A stretch of DNA of 7,189 bases. Source: JAOUEA01 sp046732015 (GTDB taxonomy: Bacteria; Actinomycetota; UBA4738; HRBIN12). The position numbers and the translations under genes are program-made. Below are positions 1 through 6,708 of this stretch, in pieces; position 1 is the stretch's first letter; the number at the start of each line of letters is the position of its first letter. The stretch covers positions 1-7,189 of the forward strand of contig JBKPMF010000242.1 of NCBI GenBank assembly GCA_046732015.1. Direction: 5' to 3'. A model generated the notes under the pieces. That model did no database searches, was not told where the DNA came from, and saw only the letters and a program-made list of their open reading frames with translations.

Positions 1-686
1 GCTCACTACTACGAAGCACGCGCGTCCGAGTACGACGACGTCTGGTACCGGCGAGGTCCCTTCGACATGGGGCCCGAAGCCAACGCACGGTGGTTCGAGG
101 AGGTGGCCAGGCTCGAAGCGGCGATCGACGAGTTCGATGCCTCGGGTGACGTGCTGGAACTCGCTGCGGGTACCGGATTGATCACGCGGCGCATCGCCCC
201 ACGCGCGACGTCGCTGATCGCCATGGACGCGTCGGCATCGGTACTCGAGATCAACCGGGCCCGGATCGGCGACGATCCATCGGTCGAGTACATCCAGGCC
301 GACATCTACGAGTGGGAGCCGCCCGGTGGGCGCCGGTTCGATGAGATCGTGTTCACGTTCCTGCTGTCGCACGTGCCGCCGCAGCGCTTCGCGGAGTTCT
401 GGGCGCGGATCGCTCGCTGGCTGAAGCCCGACGGTCGCGTGTTCTTCGCCGATGACCGGCACGAGGGCGAGACACGTCCGTCGAACCCGGGCATCCAAGC
501 CTCCGAGGGCCACGACTTCGCGCACGTCCGCCAGCTCCACGACGGCCGCGAGTTCACGATCGTGAAGATCTTCTACACCCCGGAGGGCATCGTCGAGGAA
601 CTCGCCCCGCTCGGGTGGCATGTCGACGCAGCCACCACCGGGGATGAGTTCGTCTACGGGGTCGCCACCCCCAGTGCCACGTCCGA

Positions 687-690
<4 letters not shown>
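1..690 (+). CDS. Class I SAM-dependent methyltransferase, 5'-partial
   Basis: The reading frame is open from base 1 to the TAG at 688-690, giving 229 residues in view. The first residues (AHYYEARASEYDDVWYRRG) look like the usual N-terminus of small soluble methyltransferases of this type, so only a few codons are probably missing on the left. An in-frame ATG at 67 exists but would discard this conserved stretch. Class I Rossmann motifs are visible: motif I VLELAAGTG (residues 51-59 of the visible part), an acidic loop after strand 2 (MDAS), motif III-like VEYIQADIYEW, strand 4 FDEIVFTFLLSHVP and the post-motif LKPDGRVFFADD. It should transfer a methyl group from S-adenosylmethionine in the cytoplasm; the acceptor cannot be told from sequence. 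It converges on the ABC operon and shares its last four bases with that operon's last gene. Nothing links it to the sugar locus, so it is probably an unrelated neighbour. Confidence 0.88.
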
Positions 691-1823
<1,133 letters not shown>

Positions 1824-1827
1824 AGCG

Positions 1828-2712
1828 CTATCCCTTCAGGCCTTGGGTCGCGATGCCGCGGATGAACCACCGCTGCGCCAGCAGGAAGAGCACGAGCATC
1901 GGCACCATGCTCATCACGTTGCCCGCCATCAACAGGTTCCACTCGGTGAGGTGCGAGCCCTGGAATGCCTGCAACCCCAGCTGCAAGGTGTAGGCCGGTT
2001 CGTTGTAGATCGTGACGAGCGGCCACAGGAAATCGTTCCACGTCCACATGAATTGGATCACCGCCAGGGTCGCGAGCGCCGGCGCCGAGAGCGGCAGCAC
2101 GATCATGAACAGGATCTTCAGGCGCGACGCGCCGTCGATGCGAGCGGCTTCCTCCAGTTCGATCGGCAGCGTGCGGAAGAACTGCGTCAGCATGAAGATG
2201 CCGAAGACGTTGGCCAGGTTCGGCACGATCAGTGCGCCGAGGTGGTTGATCAGCCCCATCTGCTTCACGATCAGGAACGTGGGCACCAGCACCACCTGGA
2301 GCGGCACCATCAGGGTGGCTAGCAGCAAGAAGTAGATCGCCTTCTTGCCCAGGAACTGCATGCGCGCGAACGCGTAGGCGGCCAGCGAACACAGGAGCAG
2401 GTTCGCCGCCACCACCGTCGTCGTGACCAGGGCGGTGTTCCAGAACCATCGGGCGAACGGTGCGGCCCGCAGCGCCTCGGGGTAGTTCTCGAACTGAAGC
2501 GCGCCGGGCCACAAGAGGGGAGGGAAGTGGCGCGTCTGATCGAGCGTCTCGAGCGACGTGATCACCATCCACACCAACGGCACCAGCATGATCAGCGCCA
2601 TCGGCATCAGCAGCAGGTGCCACGGGCTGAACGGCAGCCATCGGACGCGTGTTCGTTCCACCATCCCGGTCTCGCCGGCCAGCGTGCGCGGATCCACGGT
2701 CGCGGCGCTCAT
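1828..2712 (-). CDS. Carbohydrate ABC transporter permease, MalG/UgpE type
   Basis: A 294-residue inner-membrane protein, one of the two transmembrane subunits of the importer. About six hydrophobic segments are visible: roughly 32-53, 93-116, 126-148, 158-178, 205-225 and 260-281. The cytoplasmic EAA loop that docks on the ATPase reads EEAARIDGASRLKILFMIVL beginning at residue 187, with Glu188, Gly194 and the following Leu-Pro as in the family. The C-terminus (RWFIRGIATQGLKG) is the typical MalG-class ending. The ATG at 2710-2712 overlaps the TGA of the previous permease gene (ATGA), with no clear Shine-Dalgarno sequence, which points to translational coupling. An in-frame ATG at codon 17 is possible but gives no better ribosome site. 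The same frame stays open upstream for several hundred bases, but that stretch lies inside the other permease gene and is not coding. Confidence 0.95.
   Translation of the reverse strand: MSAATVDPRTLAGETGMVERTRVRWLPFSPWHLLLMPMALIMLVPLVWMVITSLETLDQTRHFPPLLWPGALQFENYPEALRAAPFARWFWNTALVTTTVVAANLLLCSLAAYAFARMQFLGKKAIYFLLLATLMVPLQVVLVPTFLIVKQMGLINHLGALIVPNLANVFGIFMLTQFFRTLPIELEEAARIDGASRLKILFMIVLPLSAPALATLAVIQFMWTWNDFLWPLVTIYNEPAYTLQLGLQAFQGSHLTEWNLLMAGNVMSMVPMLVLFLLAQRWFIRGIATQGLKG
1831..1837 (-). promoter_or_regulatory. Probable ribosome binding site of the ATPase gene
   Basis: On the minus strand this reads GAAGGGA, 7 nt before the GTG start at 1821-1823, and overlaps the last codons of the MalG-type permease gene. 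It is a moderate match to the anti-Shine-Dalgarno sequence, but its position supports the GTG start. Confidence 0.5.
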
Positions 2713-3650
2713 GCCTGGTAATGCACCACCCGGTTGCCGAACCAGAACTGTCCCAGCGTGATGATCAGGATCACGATGAACAGCACGTAGGCGATCGCCG
2801 CCGCGTAGCCCGCCGCCGGCACGCCTGACGTGAACGCCAGCTGGAACACCCGGAACACCACGACGCTCGTGGAGTTGAGCGGACCGCCCTTGGTGACGAA
2901 GTACACCTCGTCGAACAACTGCAGCGACGAGATCGTGGACCACACCACCAGCAACAGGGTGGCCGGCCCGAGCAGCGGGAGGGTGACGTTGCGGAACGTG
3001 CTCCACCGGCCGGCACCGTCGATCGCTGCCGCTTCCACCAACGCGGCCGGCACTCCCTGGAGCGCCGCGAGATAGACGATCGTGTCGAAGCCCAGCCAGC
3101 CCCACACCGTCATGATCACCAGCGACGGCAGGGCCTGCGACGGCGAGGCGAAGAAGCCGAACGGCCCCAGCCCCACCTTGCCCAGCGCGTAGTTCGCGAG
3201 CCCGAAGTCCTTGTCGAGCAGCCACAGGAACATGATCCCGGTGGCGATCGTCGAGGCCACCACCGGGATGAACACCGCAAGCCGGTAGAACCGGATCAGC
3301 CGGATCTTCCGGTTGAGCGCGGTGGCCACGAACAGCGCGAGCGAGATCGAGATCGGCACGAACAGCACCGTGTAGATCAGGGTGTTGAGTGCCGCCTTGC
3401 GCGTCAGCGGGTCCTTCGGGATCGCGCGGTAGTTGTCCAACCCGATGAAGGGCCGCACGGGGCTCAGCAGCGAGGCCTTCTGCATCGAGAGCACCAGGCC
3501 CCACACGATCGGGAACAGCCCGAAGAGCAGGATCAACGCCACCGACGGCAGGATGAACGCCCACCCGGCCACATGGTCGGAAGTGAGGAACCGGCGGAAC
3601 CGGCCCGCGTCCCGACCTGCGACCTCCGTGGCGCCGACGACGGCGCTCAT
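2709..3650 (-). CDS. Carbohydrate ABC transporter permease, MalF/UgpA type
   Basis: A 313-residue inner-membrane protein, the partner of the MalG-type permease. After a short polar N-terminus, hydrophobic segments lie at about 29-54, 88-112, 122-146, 174-197, 227-246 and 280-302, the six-helix core of the UgpA class; the long extra periplasmic loop of enterobacterial MalF is absent. The EAA loop begins at Glu206 (EAAAIDGAGRWSTFRNVTLP), with the conserved Gly212 and Leu-Pro. FVTKGGPLNST near residue 251 is the usual motif before the last helices. The ATG at 3648-3650 is 2 bp after the binding-protein stop, and the TGA at 2709-2711 overlaps the next gene's ATG. No strong ribosome site is present, so translation is probably coupled to the binding-protein gene. 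Confidence 0.95.
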   Translation of the reverse strand: MSAVVGATEVAGRDAGRFRRFLTSDHVAGWAFILPSVALILLFGLFPIVWGLVLSMQKASLLSPVRPFIGLDNYRAIPKDPLTRKAALNTLIYTVLFVPISISLALFVATALNRKIRLIRFYRLAVFIPVVASTIATGIMFLWLLDKDFGLANYALGKVGLGPFGFFASPSQALPSLVIMTVWGWLGFDTIVYLAALQGVPAALVEAAAIDGAGRWSTFRNVTLPLLGPATLLLVVWSTISSLQLFDEVYFVTKGGPLNSTSVVVFRVFQLAFTSGVPAAGYAAAIAYVLFIVILIITLGQFWFGNRVVHYQA

Positions 3651-3652
3651 CG

Positions 3653-4987
3653 CTAGCCCGGGACCGCCAGGATGCCGTTCACCGTCTCGGAGGCCTCGTC
3701 CAACGCCTGTTGCGGGTCCTTCTCGCCCAGCAGCACGGCCACGATCGCCTGGCCCATGGCCTGGGAGATCTGGTCATAGCTGGCGAGCACTGGCCGTGCC
3801 TTCTTGACGTTGGCGAGGTTCTCGGCGAACACGTCGTTGCCGGGGAACTTCTTGCCGAAGTCCTCGGTGAACCCGGGTGTGTCGAGGACCGACTGCCTGG
3901 TGGGCAGGTGGCCGGTCAGCATGGAGTCCTTCTGCACCTGCTCGGCCGCGGTGAGCCAGGCGATGAACTCCCACGCCGCCGCGGCGCGCTCCTCGCCGTT
4001 GTCGAAGAGCACCCACATGTCGGGGCCGGCGATCGTCTCGTGGTTCGAGCCGTCGTAGCTGGGCATGGTTTGGACCCCGTAGTCGATGTCGGGGTAGCCC
4101 GACAGCGCCCACGGCCCGGTGATCACCATGCCGACCTTGCTGGTGTTGAAGAGGTCGTCGATCTTGGAGTTCTGCAGGTCGAGGTACACGCTCTGGTCAG
4201 TGACGGCCATGTCGCGCAGGGTGTTCATCGCGGTGAGACCGGCCTCGGAGTTGAACGCCGCCTCGGTGTTGTCGGCGTTGAGGATGTCGCCACCCGCCTC
4301 CCACAGCATCGCGTCGTAGTGCCACACGGTGTCCTCGCTGGCGTCGGCGGGGAACGCGAACCCGTACTGCTTCGTCGCCGGGTCGGTGAGCGCCTTGGCG
4401 GCCGTGCGGAAGTCCTCCCACGTCCAGTCGGCCGTGGGGGGGTCGATGTTCGCTTCCTCGAACAGCTGCTTGTTGTAGACGATCGCGAGGTTGTCGATCA
4501 GCGCGGGGATCCCCAGCACGCGACCGTCTACCGTGGAGGCCGCCTGGGCGCCGGGGAAGAAGTCGTCCCAGCCGAAGTCGGGCTCGGCCACGCGGTCGGT
4601 GAGATCCATGATGCCCGGCGTGTTGGACAGCTGTGGGAGCGAGGTGCCGTACTGGTAGGTGATGTCGGGCTGCTGGCCGCCCTGCAGGGCCACGGTGACC
4701 TTCTGCAGCGCATTGTCGTTGGAGCAGCAGAACACGTTGTCGACCACGATGTCGGGGTGGGTCTGGTTGAACTCATCGATCAGCTGCTGCATCGAGTCGG
4801 CCTCGTAGTTCTCGACGCCGTTGCGCACGCCTGGCTCGCCGTAGCCGTGCCACAGCGTGATCTGGACCGGCTCACCGCCGCCGCCGCCGGAGTCCGAGGC
4901 GTCGGTGGCACCGTCGTCGCCGCCCGAGCACGCGGCGGCGATCAACGCCATCACGGTGAGGAGCACGAACAGGGATCGACGCTTCAT
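3653..4987 (-). CDS. Extracellular sugar-binding lipoprotein (family 1 solute-binding protein, UgpB/MalE-like)
   Basis: A 444-residue exported binding protein that would catch the substrate outside the membrane and hand it to the permeases. The N-terminus is a lipoprotein signal: charged MKRRS, hydrophobic core 6-19, then IAAAC with the lipid-carrying Cys20; alanine at -3 is a tolerated but less common lipobox residue. A disordered Gly/Ser/Asp linker follows (21-39, including five glycines). The folded domain starts at VQITLWHGYG (41-50) and carries family features: QQLIDEFNQTHPDI (67-80), GQQPDITYQYGT, LGIPALIDNLAIVYNKQLFEEA (158-179), TWEDFRTAAKALT (189-201), GPWALSGY (291-298), then AAAAWEFIAWLT and GHLPTR. 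The length is normal. The ATG at 4985-4987 was chosen because AGGAGG sits 6 nt upstream; an ATG at 5003-5005 would add MRRRKK but lacks a ribosome site. Adjacent cysteines at 87-88 are unusual. The ligand cannot be identified. Confidence 0.95.
   Translation of the reverse strand: MKRRSLFVLLTVMALIAAACSGGDDGATDASDSGGGGGEPVQITLWHGYGEPGVRNGVENYEADSMQQLIDEFNQTHPDIVVDNVFCCSNDNALQKVTVALQGGQQPDITYQYGTSLPQLSNTPGIMDLTDRVAEPDFGWDDFFPGAQAASTVDGRVLGIPALIDNLAIVYNKQLFEEANIDPPTADWTWEDFRTAAKALTDPATKQYGFAFPADASEDTVWHYDAMLWEAGGDILNADNTEAAFNSEAGLTAMNTLRDMAVTDQSVYLDLQNSKIDDLFNTSKVGMVITGPWALSGYPDIDYGVQTMPSYDGSNHETIAGPDMWVLFDNGEERAAAAWEFIAWLTAAEQVQKDSMLTGHLPTRQSVLDTPGFTEDFGKKFPGNDVFAENLANVKKARPVLASYDQISQAMGQAIVAVLLGEKDPQQALDEASETVNGILAVPG
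4875..4889. repeat. (CCG)5 trinucleotide run encoding polyglycine
   Basis: Five perfect CCG units (GGC-type glycine codons on the coding minus strand) encode Gly34-Gly38 in the linker between the lipid anchor and the folded binding domain. Such runs can change length by slippage in steps of one codon without breaking the frame. Here that would only alter linker length, so I assign no function. Confidence 0.7.
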
Positions 4988-4993
4988 CTTCTT

Positions 4994-4999
4994 CCTCCT
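4994..4999 (-). promoter_or_regulatory. Shine-Dalgarno site of the binding-protein gene
   Basis: On the minus strand this reads AGGAGG followed by AAGAAG and the ATG at 4985-4987, a consensus ribosome site with a 6-nt spacer. It is the strongest such site in the operon and decides between the two candidate ATG starts. It fits the general need to make more binding protein than membrane subunits (inference). Confidence 0.85.
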
Positions 5000-5004
5000 A
5001 CGCA

Positions 5005-5877
5005 TCACGACAGCACGACGGATCGGGTCAGGTTGCGGGGATGGTCGGGATCGAGGCCACGGGCGGAGGCCACAGCCACGGCGGAGCGCTGGATCCGGAT
5101 GAGCTCGGCCATGGGATCGCCCTCGGCGAGCACGACCGTAGCGCCGGTCGCTCGCACGTCGTCGGCGACCGCGGGGTCGGGCGTTCCCAACAGCCAGACG
5201 AGTGAACCGGGTCCGGCCAGGCTGATCGGCCCGTGCCGGTACTCCATGGCGGGATAGGCCTCGGTGTGGGCCTGCGCGGCCTCGCGCATCTTCAGGGCCG
5301 CCTCGTTGGCCAGTCCCACCGTCCATCCGTGCCCCAGGAACACGAAGTGATCGAACGCGGTGGGGTCGACGGCGAGGTCGGCGGCGGCGGCCTCCTCGCC
5401 CTGGGCGATCGCGTCGGTGAGGTCATGACCGGTGTGCGCACGCAACAGTGCGAGCGCGGTGGTGGCGAACCGGGTCTGCACCACGGAGCGCTCGTCGGCG
5501 AAGTCCAGGACCACGGCATCGCGGGCGAGTTCGGGGACGGGCGTGCCCGCCACGGCGGTGATCGCGGTGGTCGGTGCCGCGACCTGTTCGACCAACCGGG
5601 CCACCTCGGTGGTGGTGCCGCTCCGGCTGATGGCGACGATGCGGTCGTAGGTGCGGCCGGGTGGGAACTCCGAGGCGGTGAAGGCGTCGGTCTCGCCCAC
5701 ACCGGACCCTTCCCGCAACGCGGCATAGGCCTGCGCCATGAACCACGAGGTGCCACACCCCACGGCGGCGACGCGTTCGCCGGGGGCCGGCAATCGCGAG
5801 GTGATCTGCGTCGCGAGGGCCTGCGCCCGCTCCCAGCACGAAGGCTGGCTCGCGATCTCCCGGTCCGTCTCGCTCAT
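5005..5877 (-). CDS. SIS-domain sugar-phosphate isomerase/deaminase (GlmS isomerase-domain/AgaS-like)
   Basis: A 290-residue cytoplasmic protein with two sugar-isomerase (SIS) domains, about 30-155 and 175-285, and no glutaminase domain. It is therefore not a full glucosamine-6-phosphate synthase. Motifs match the isomerase half of GlmS: REIASQPSCWERA near the start, VGCGTSWFMA (39-48), phosphate-binding ISRSGTTTEV (83-92), LGHGWTVGLANEAALKMRE (181-199), HTEAYPAMEYRHGP (204-217) and the C-terminal PRNLTRSVVLS (280-290). Glu199 and His215 keep the spacing of GlmS Glu488 and His504. The residue aligned with GlmS Lys603 is Arg285. Likely reactions are deamination/isomerisation of an amino-sugar 6-phosphate or a FrlB-like deglycation; the choice is open. 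The ATG at 5875-5877 is preceded directly by AGGA, too close for a normal ribosome site, and by a -10-like hexamer, so the message may be leaderless. It is first in the operon; its TGA lies 17 bp before the binding-protein ATG. Confidence 0.9.
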   Translation of the reverse strand: MSETDREIASQPSCWERAQALATQITSRLPAPGERVAAVGCGTSWFMAQAYAALREGSGVGETDAFTASEFPPGRTYDRIVAISRSGTTTEVARLVEQVAAPTTAITAVAGTPVPELARDAVVLDFADERSVVQTRFATTALALLRAHTGHDLTDAIAQGEEAAAADLAVDPTAFDHFVFLGHGWTVGLANEAALKMREAAQAHTEAYPAMEYRHGPISLAGPGSLVWLLGTPDPAVADDVRATGATVVLAEGDPMAELIRIQRSAVAVASARGLDPDHPRNLTRSVVLS

Positions 5878-5885
5878 TCCTGCGC

Positions 5886-5915
5886 ACCATACGCTTCAAA
5901 CGAGCAGAAACGCAA
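5886..5915 (-). promoter_or_regulatory. Candidate promoter of the SIS-ABC operon
   Basis: Read on the minus strand, TTGCGT (5910-5915) and TATGGT (5886-5891) are 18 bp apart. The TATGGT hexamer ends 8 nt before the ATG at 5877, so transcription would start at or within a base or two of the start codon. The -10 fits TANNNT; the -35 matches only its first three bases. A TGCGCA palindrome (5881-5886) sits between hexamer and start and could be a repressor half-site. This is inferred from pattern only. Confidence 0.45.
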
Positions 5916-5936
5916 TCCAACCGTGCATGCGCCACC

Positions 5937-5942
5937 TATACT
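5937..5942 (+). promoter_or_regulatory. Candidate -10 element of the deoR-family gene (leaderless)
   Basis: TATACT differs from the TATAAT consensus at one base. It is followed by exactly 7 nt and then the ATG at 5950, so the predicted transcription start is the A of the start codon. No Shine-Dalgarno sequence precedes this ATG (CTTCGGCGC), which agrees with a leaderless message. No convincing -35 is visible 16-18 bp upstream. Confidence 0.5.
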
Positions 5943-5944
5943 TC

Positions 5945-5956
5945 GGCGCATGCGCC
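5945..5956. promoter_or_regulatory. 12-bp perfect palindrome over the regulator start codon (candidate operator)
   Basis: GGCGCATGCGCC is its own reverse complement and is centred on the ATG at 5950-5952, which is also the predicted transcription start. A protein bound here would block RNA polymerase or ribosome access, a natural place for self-repression by the DeoR protein. High GC content makes short palindromes common, so functional assignment is tentative. Confidence 0.4.
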
Positions 5957-6708
5957 AGTCGGAACGGCTCAGCGCCATCCTCGAGGCCCTGGCGAACGAC
6001 GGCTCGGTGGGTGTGGCCGATCTCGCGACCGAACTCGATGTTTCGGCGGCGACCGTCCGGCGTGATCTCGAGTTCCTCGAGCACCAGCGCATGCTGACGC
6101 GCACCCATGGGGGCGCGGTGGCCCAGGGCGTCCTGTACGAACTGCCGCTGCGCTACAAGAGCGCGCGCCACCAGGAGGAGAAGAAGCGCATCGCCGCCGA
6201 GGCCGCCTCGCGCGTCGCCGACGGCGTGGCGATCGGGCTCACCGGTGGCACCACCACCACCGAGGTGGCGCGCGCCGTGATCGACCGCCAGCGCCTCACC
6301 GTGGTCACGAACGCCCTGAACATCGCGAGCGAACTCGCGATCCGTCCCAACCTGAAGCTGGTGGTCACCGGCGGGTACGCGCGCCCGGAGTCCTACGAGC
6401 TGGTCGGTCCCCTCGCCGAGCAGGCGCTCGCCGGGCTCAACCTGGACGTCGTGTTCCTCGGGGTGGACGGCATCTCGCCCACCGCCGGCATCACCACGCA
6501 CCACGAGGTGGAGGCGCACACGAACCTGGCCCTGATCGAACGGGCGCGCCACGTCGTCGTGGTGACGGACAGCTCGAAGATCGGCCTCGTGGCGTTCGCG
6601 CAGATCTGCCCGATCGATCGCGTCCACGAGGTGATCACCGACGCCGGAGCCGATCTCGGTCTGCTCGCCGAACTCCGCGAGGCCGGCGTCGACGTGGTGA
6701 CCGTGTGA
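5950..6708 (+). CDS. DeoR-family transcriptional regulator
   Basis: A 252-residue protein of normal family length. The N-terminal winged helix-turn-helix (about 3-57) reads SERLSAILEALANDGSVGVA, then LATELDVSAATVRRDLEFLE and THGGAV, the DeoR-type signature. The C-terminal DeoRC domain (about 75-230), related to sugar-phosphate isomerases, shows LTGGTTTTEVA (97-107), VVTNALNIASEL (118-129), GVDGISPTAGITT (171-183) and VVVTDSSKIG (203-212). The first of these usually reads D-S-G-T-T; here Thr98-Gly99 replaces Asp-Ser. Effectors in this family are phosphorylated sugars, which fits the neighbouring SIS enzyme. An upstream in-frame ATG at 5927 would add nine residues (MHAPPILRR) outside the family pattern, so 5950 is preferred. 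The gene is divergent from the SIS-ABC operon, with 72 bp between the two start codons, and overlaps the next gene by 4 bp. It probably represses both sides and is relieved by the pathway's sugar phosphate (inference). Confidence 0.94.
   Translation: MRQSERLSAILEALANDGSVGVADLATELDVSAATVRRDLEFLEHQRMLTRTHGGAVAQGVLYELPLRYKSARHQEEKKRIAAEAASRVADGVAIGLTGGTTTTEVARAVIDRQRLTVVTNALNIASELAIRPNLKLVVTGGYARPESYELVGPLAEQALAGLNLDVVFLGVDGISPTAGITTHHEVEAHTNLALIERARHVVVVTDSSKIGLVAFAQICPIDRVHEVITDAGADLGLLAELREAGVDVVTV

Larger units (their letters stand above)
5925..5957. repeat. Direct repeat of GCATGCGCCA in the divergent control region
   Basis: The decamer GCATGCGCCA occurs at 5925-5934 and again at 5948-5957, 23 bp apart, about two helical turns. 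The second copy forms most of the 12-bp palindrome over the start codon. The first copy lies upstream of the -10 element of the regulator gene. A related TGCGCACCA lies at 5881-5889 near the start of the divergent operon. Spaced repeats of this kind would suit a multimeric repressor. Confidence 0.5.

Noticed and set aside
1828..3564. A single 578-codon frame that could suggest a fused permease
   Set aside because: The part upstream of 2712 is out of frame with the MalF-type permease and reads as Arg/Ala/Gly/Val-rich noise. The MalF-type protein is fully accounted for in its own frame, with an ATGA junction between the two genes.
2702..3650. Both permease genes begin with the same ten bases (ATGAGCGCCG)
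   Set aside because: The identity ends after the MSA codons and the proteins then differ completely. A shared short start in two GC-rich genes is weak evidence for duplication or regulation.
4985..5007. Alternative binding-protein start at the ATG 5003-5005, overlapping the SIS stop as TGATG
   Set aside because: The overlap looks like a coupled start, but there is no ribosome site before it, while AGGAGG is placed 6 nt before the ATG at 4987. The extra MRRRKK would only lengthen the signal's basic region, so it remains possible but less likely.
3710..5257. 515-codon open frame on the plus strand opposite the binding-protein gene
   Set aside because: It is low-complexity (Val, Gly, Arg, His-rich) with no family motif and runs across two clear minus-strand genes; it is a codon-bias artefact.
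5233..5949. Upstream in-frame extension of the regulator frame as far as an ATG at 5233
   Set aside because: This stretch is antisense to the SIS gene, and the DeoR fold begins exactly at MRQSERLSAIL from 5950; the extension has no domain.
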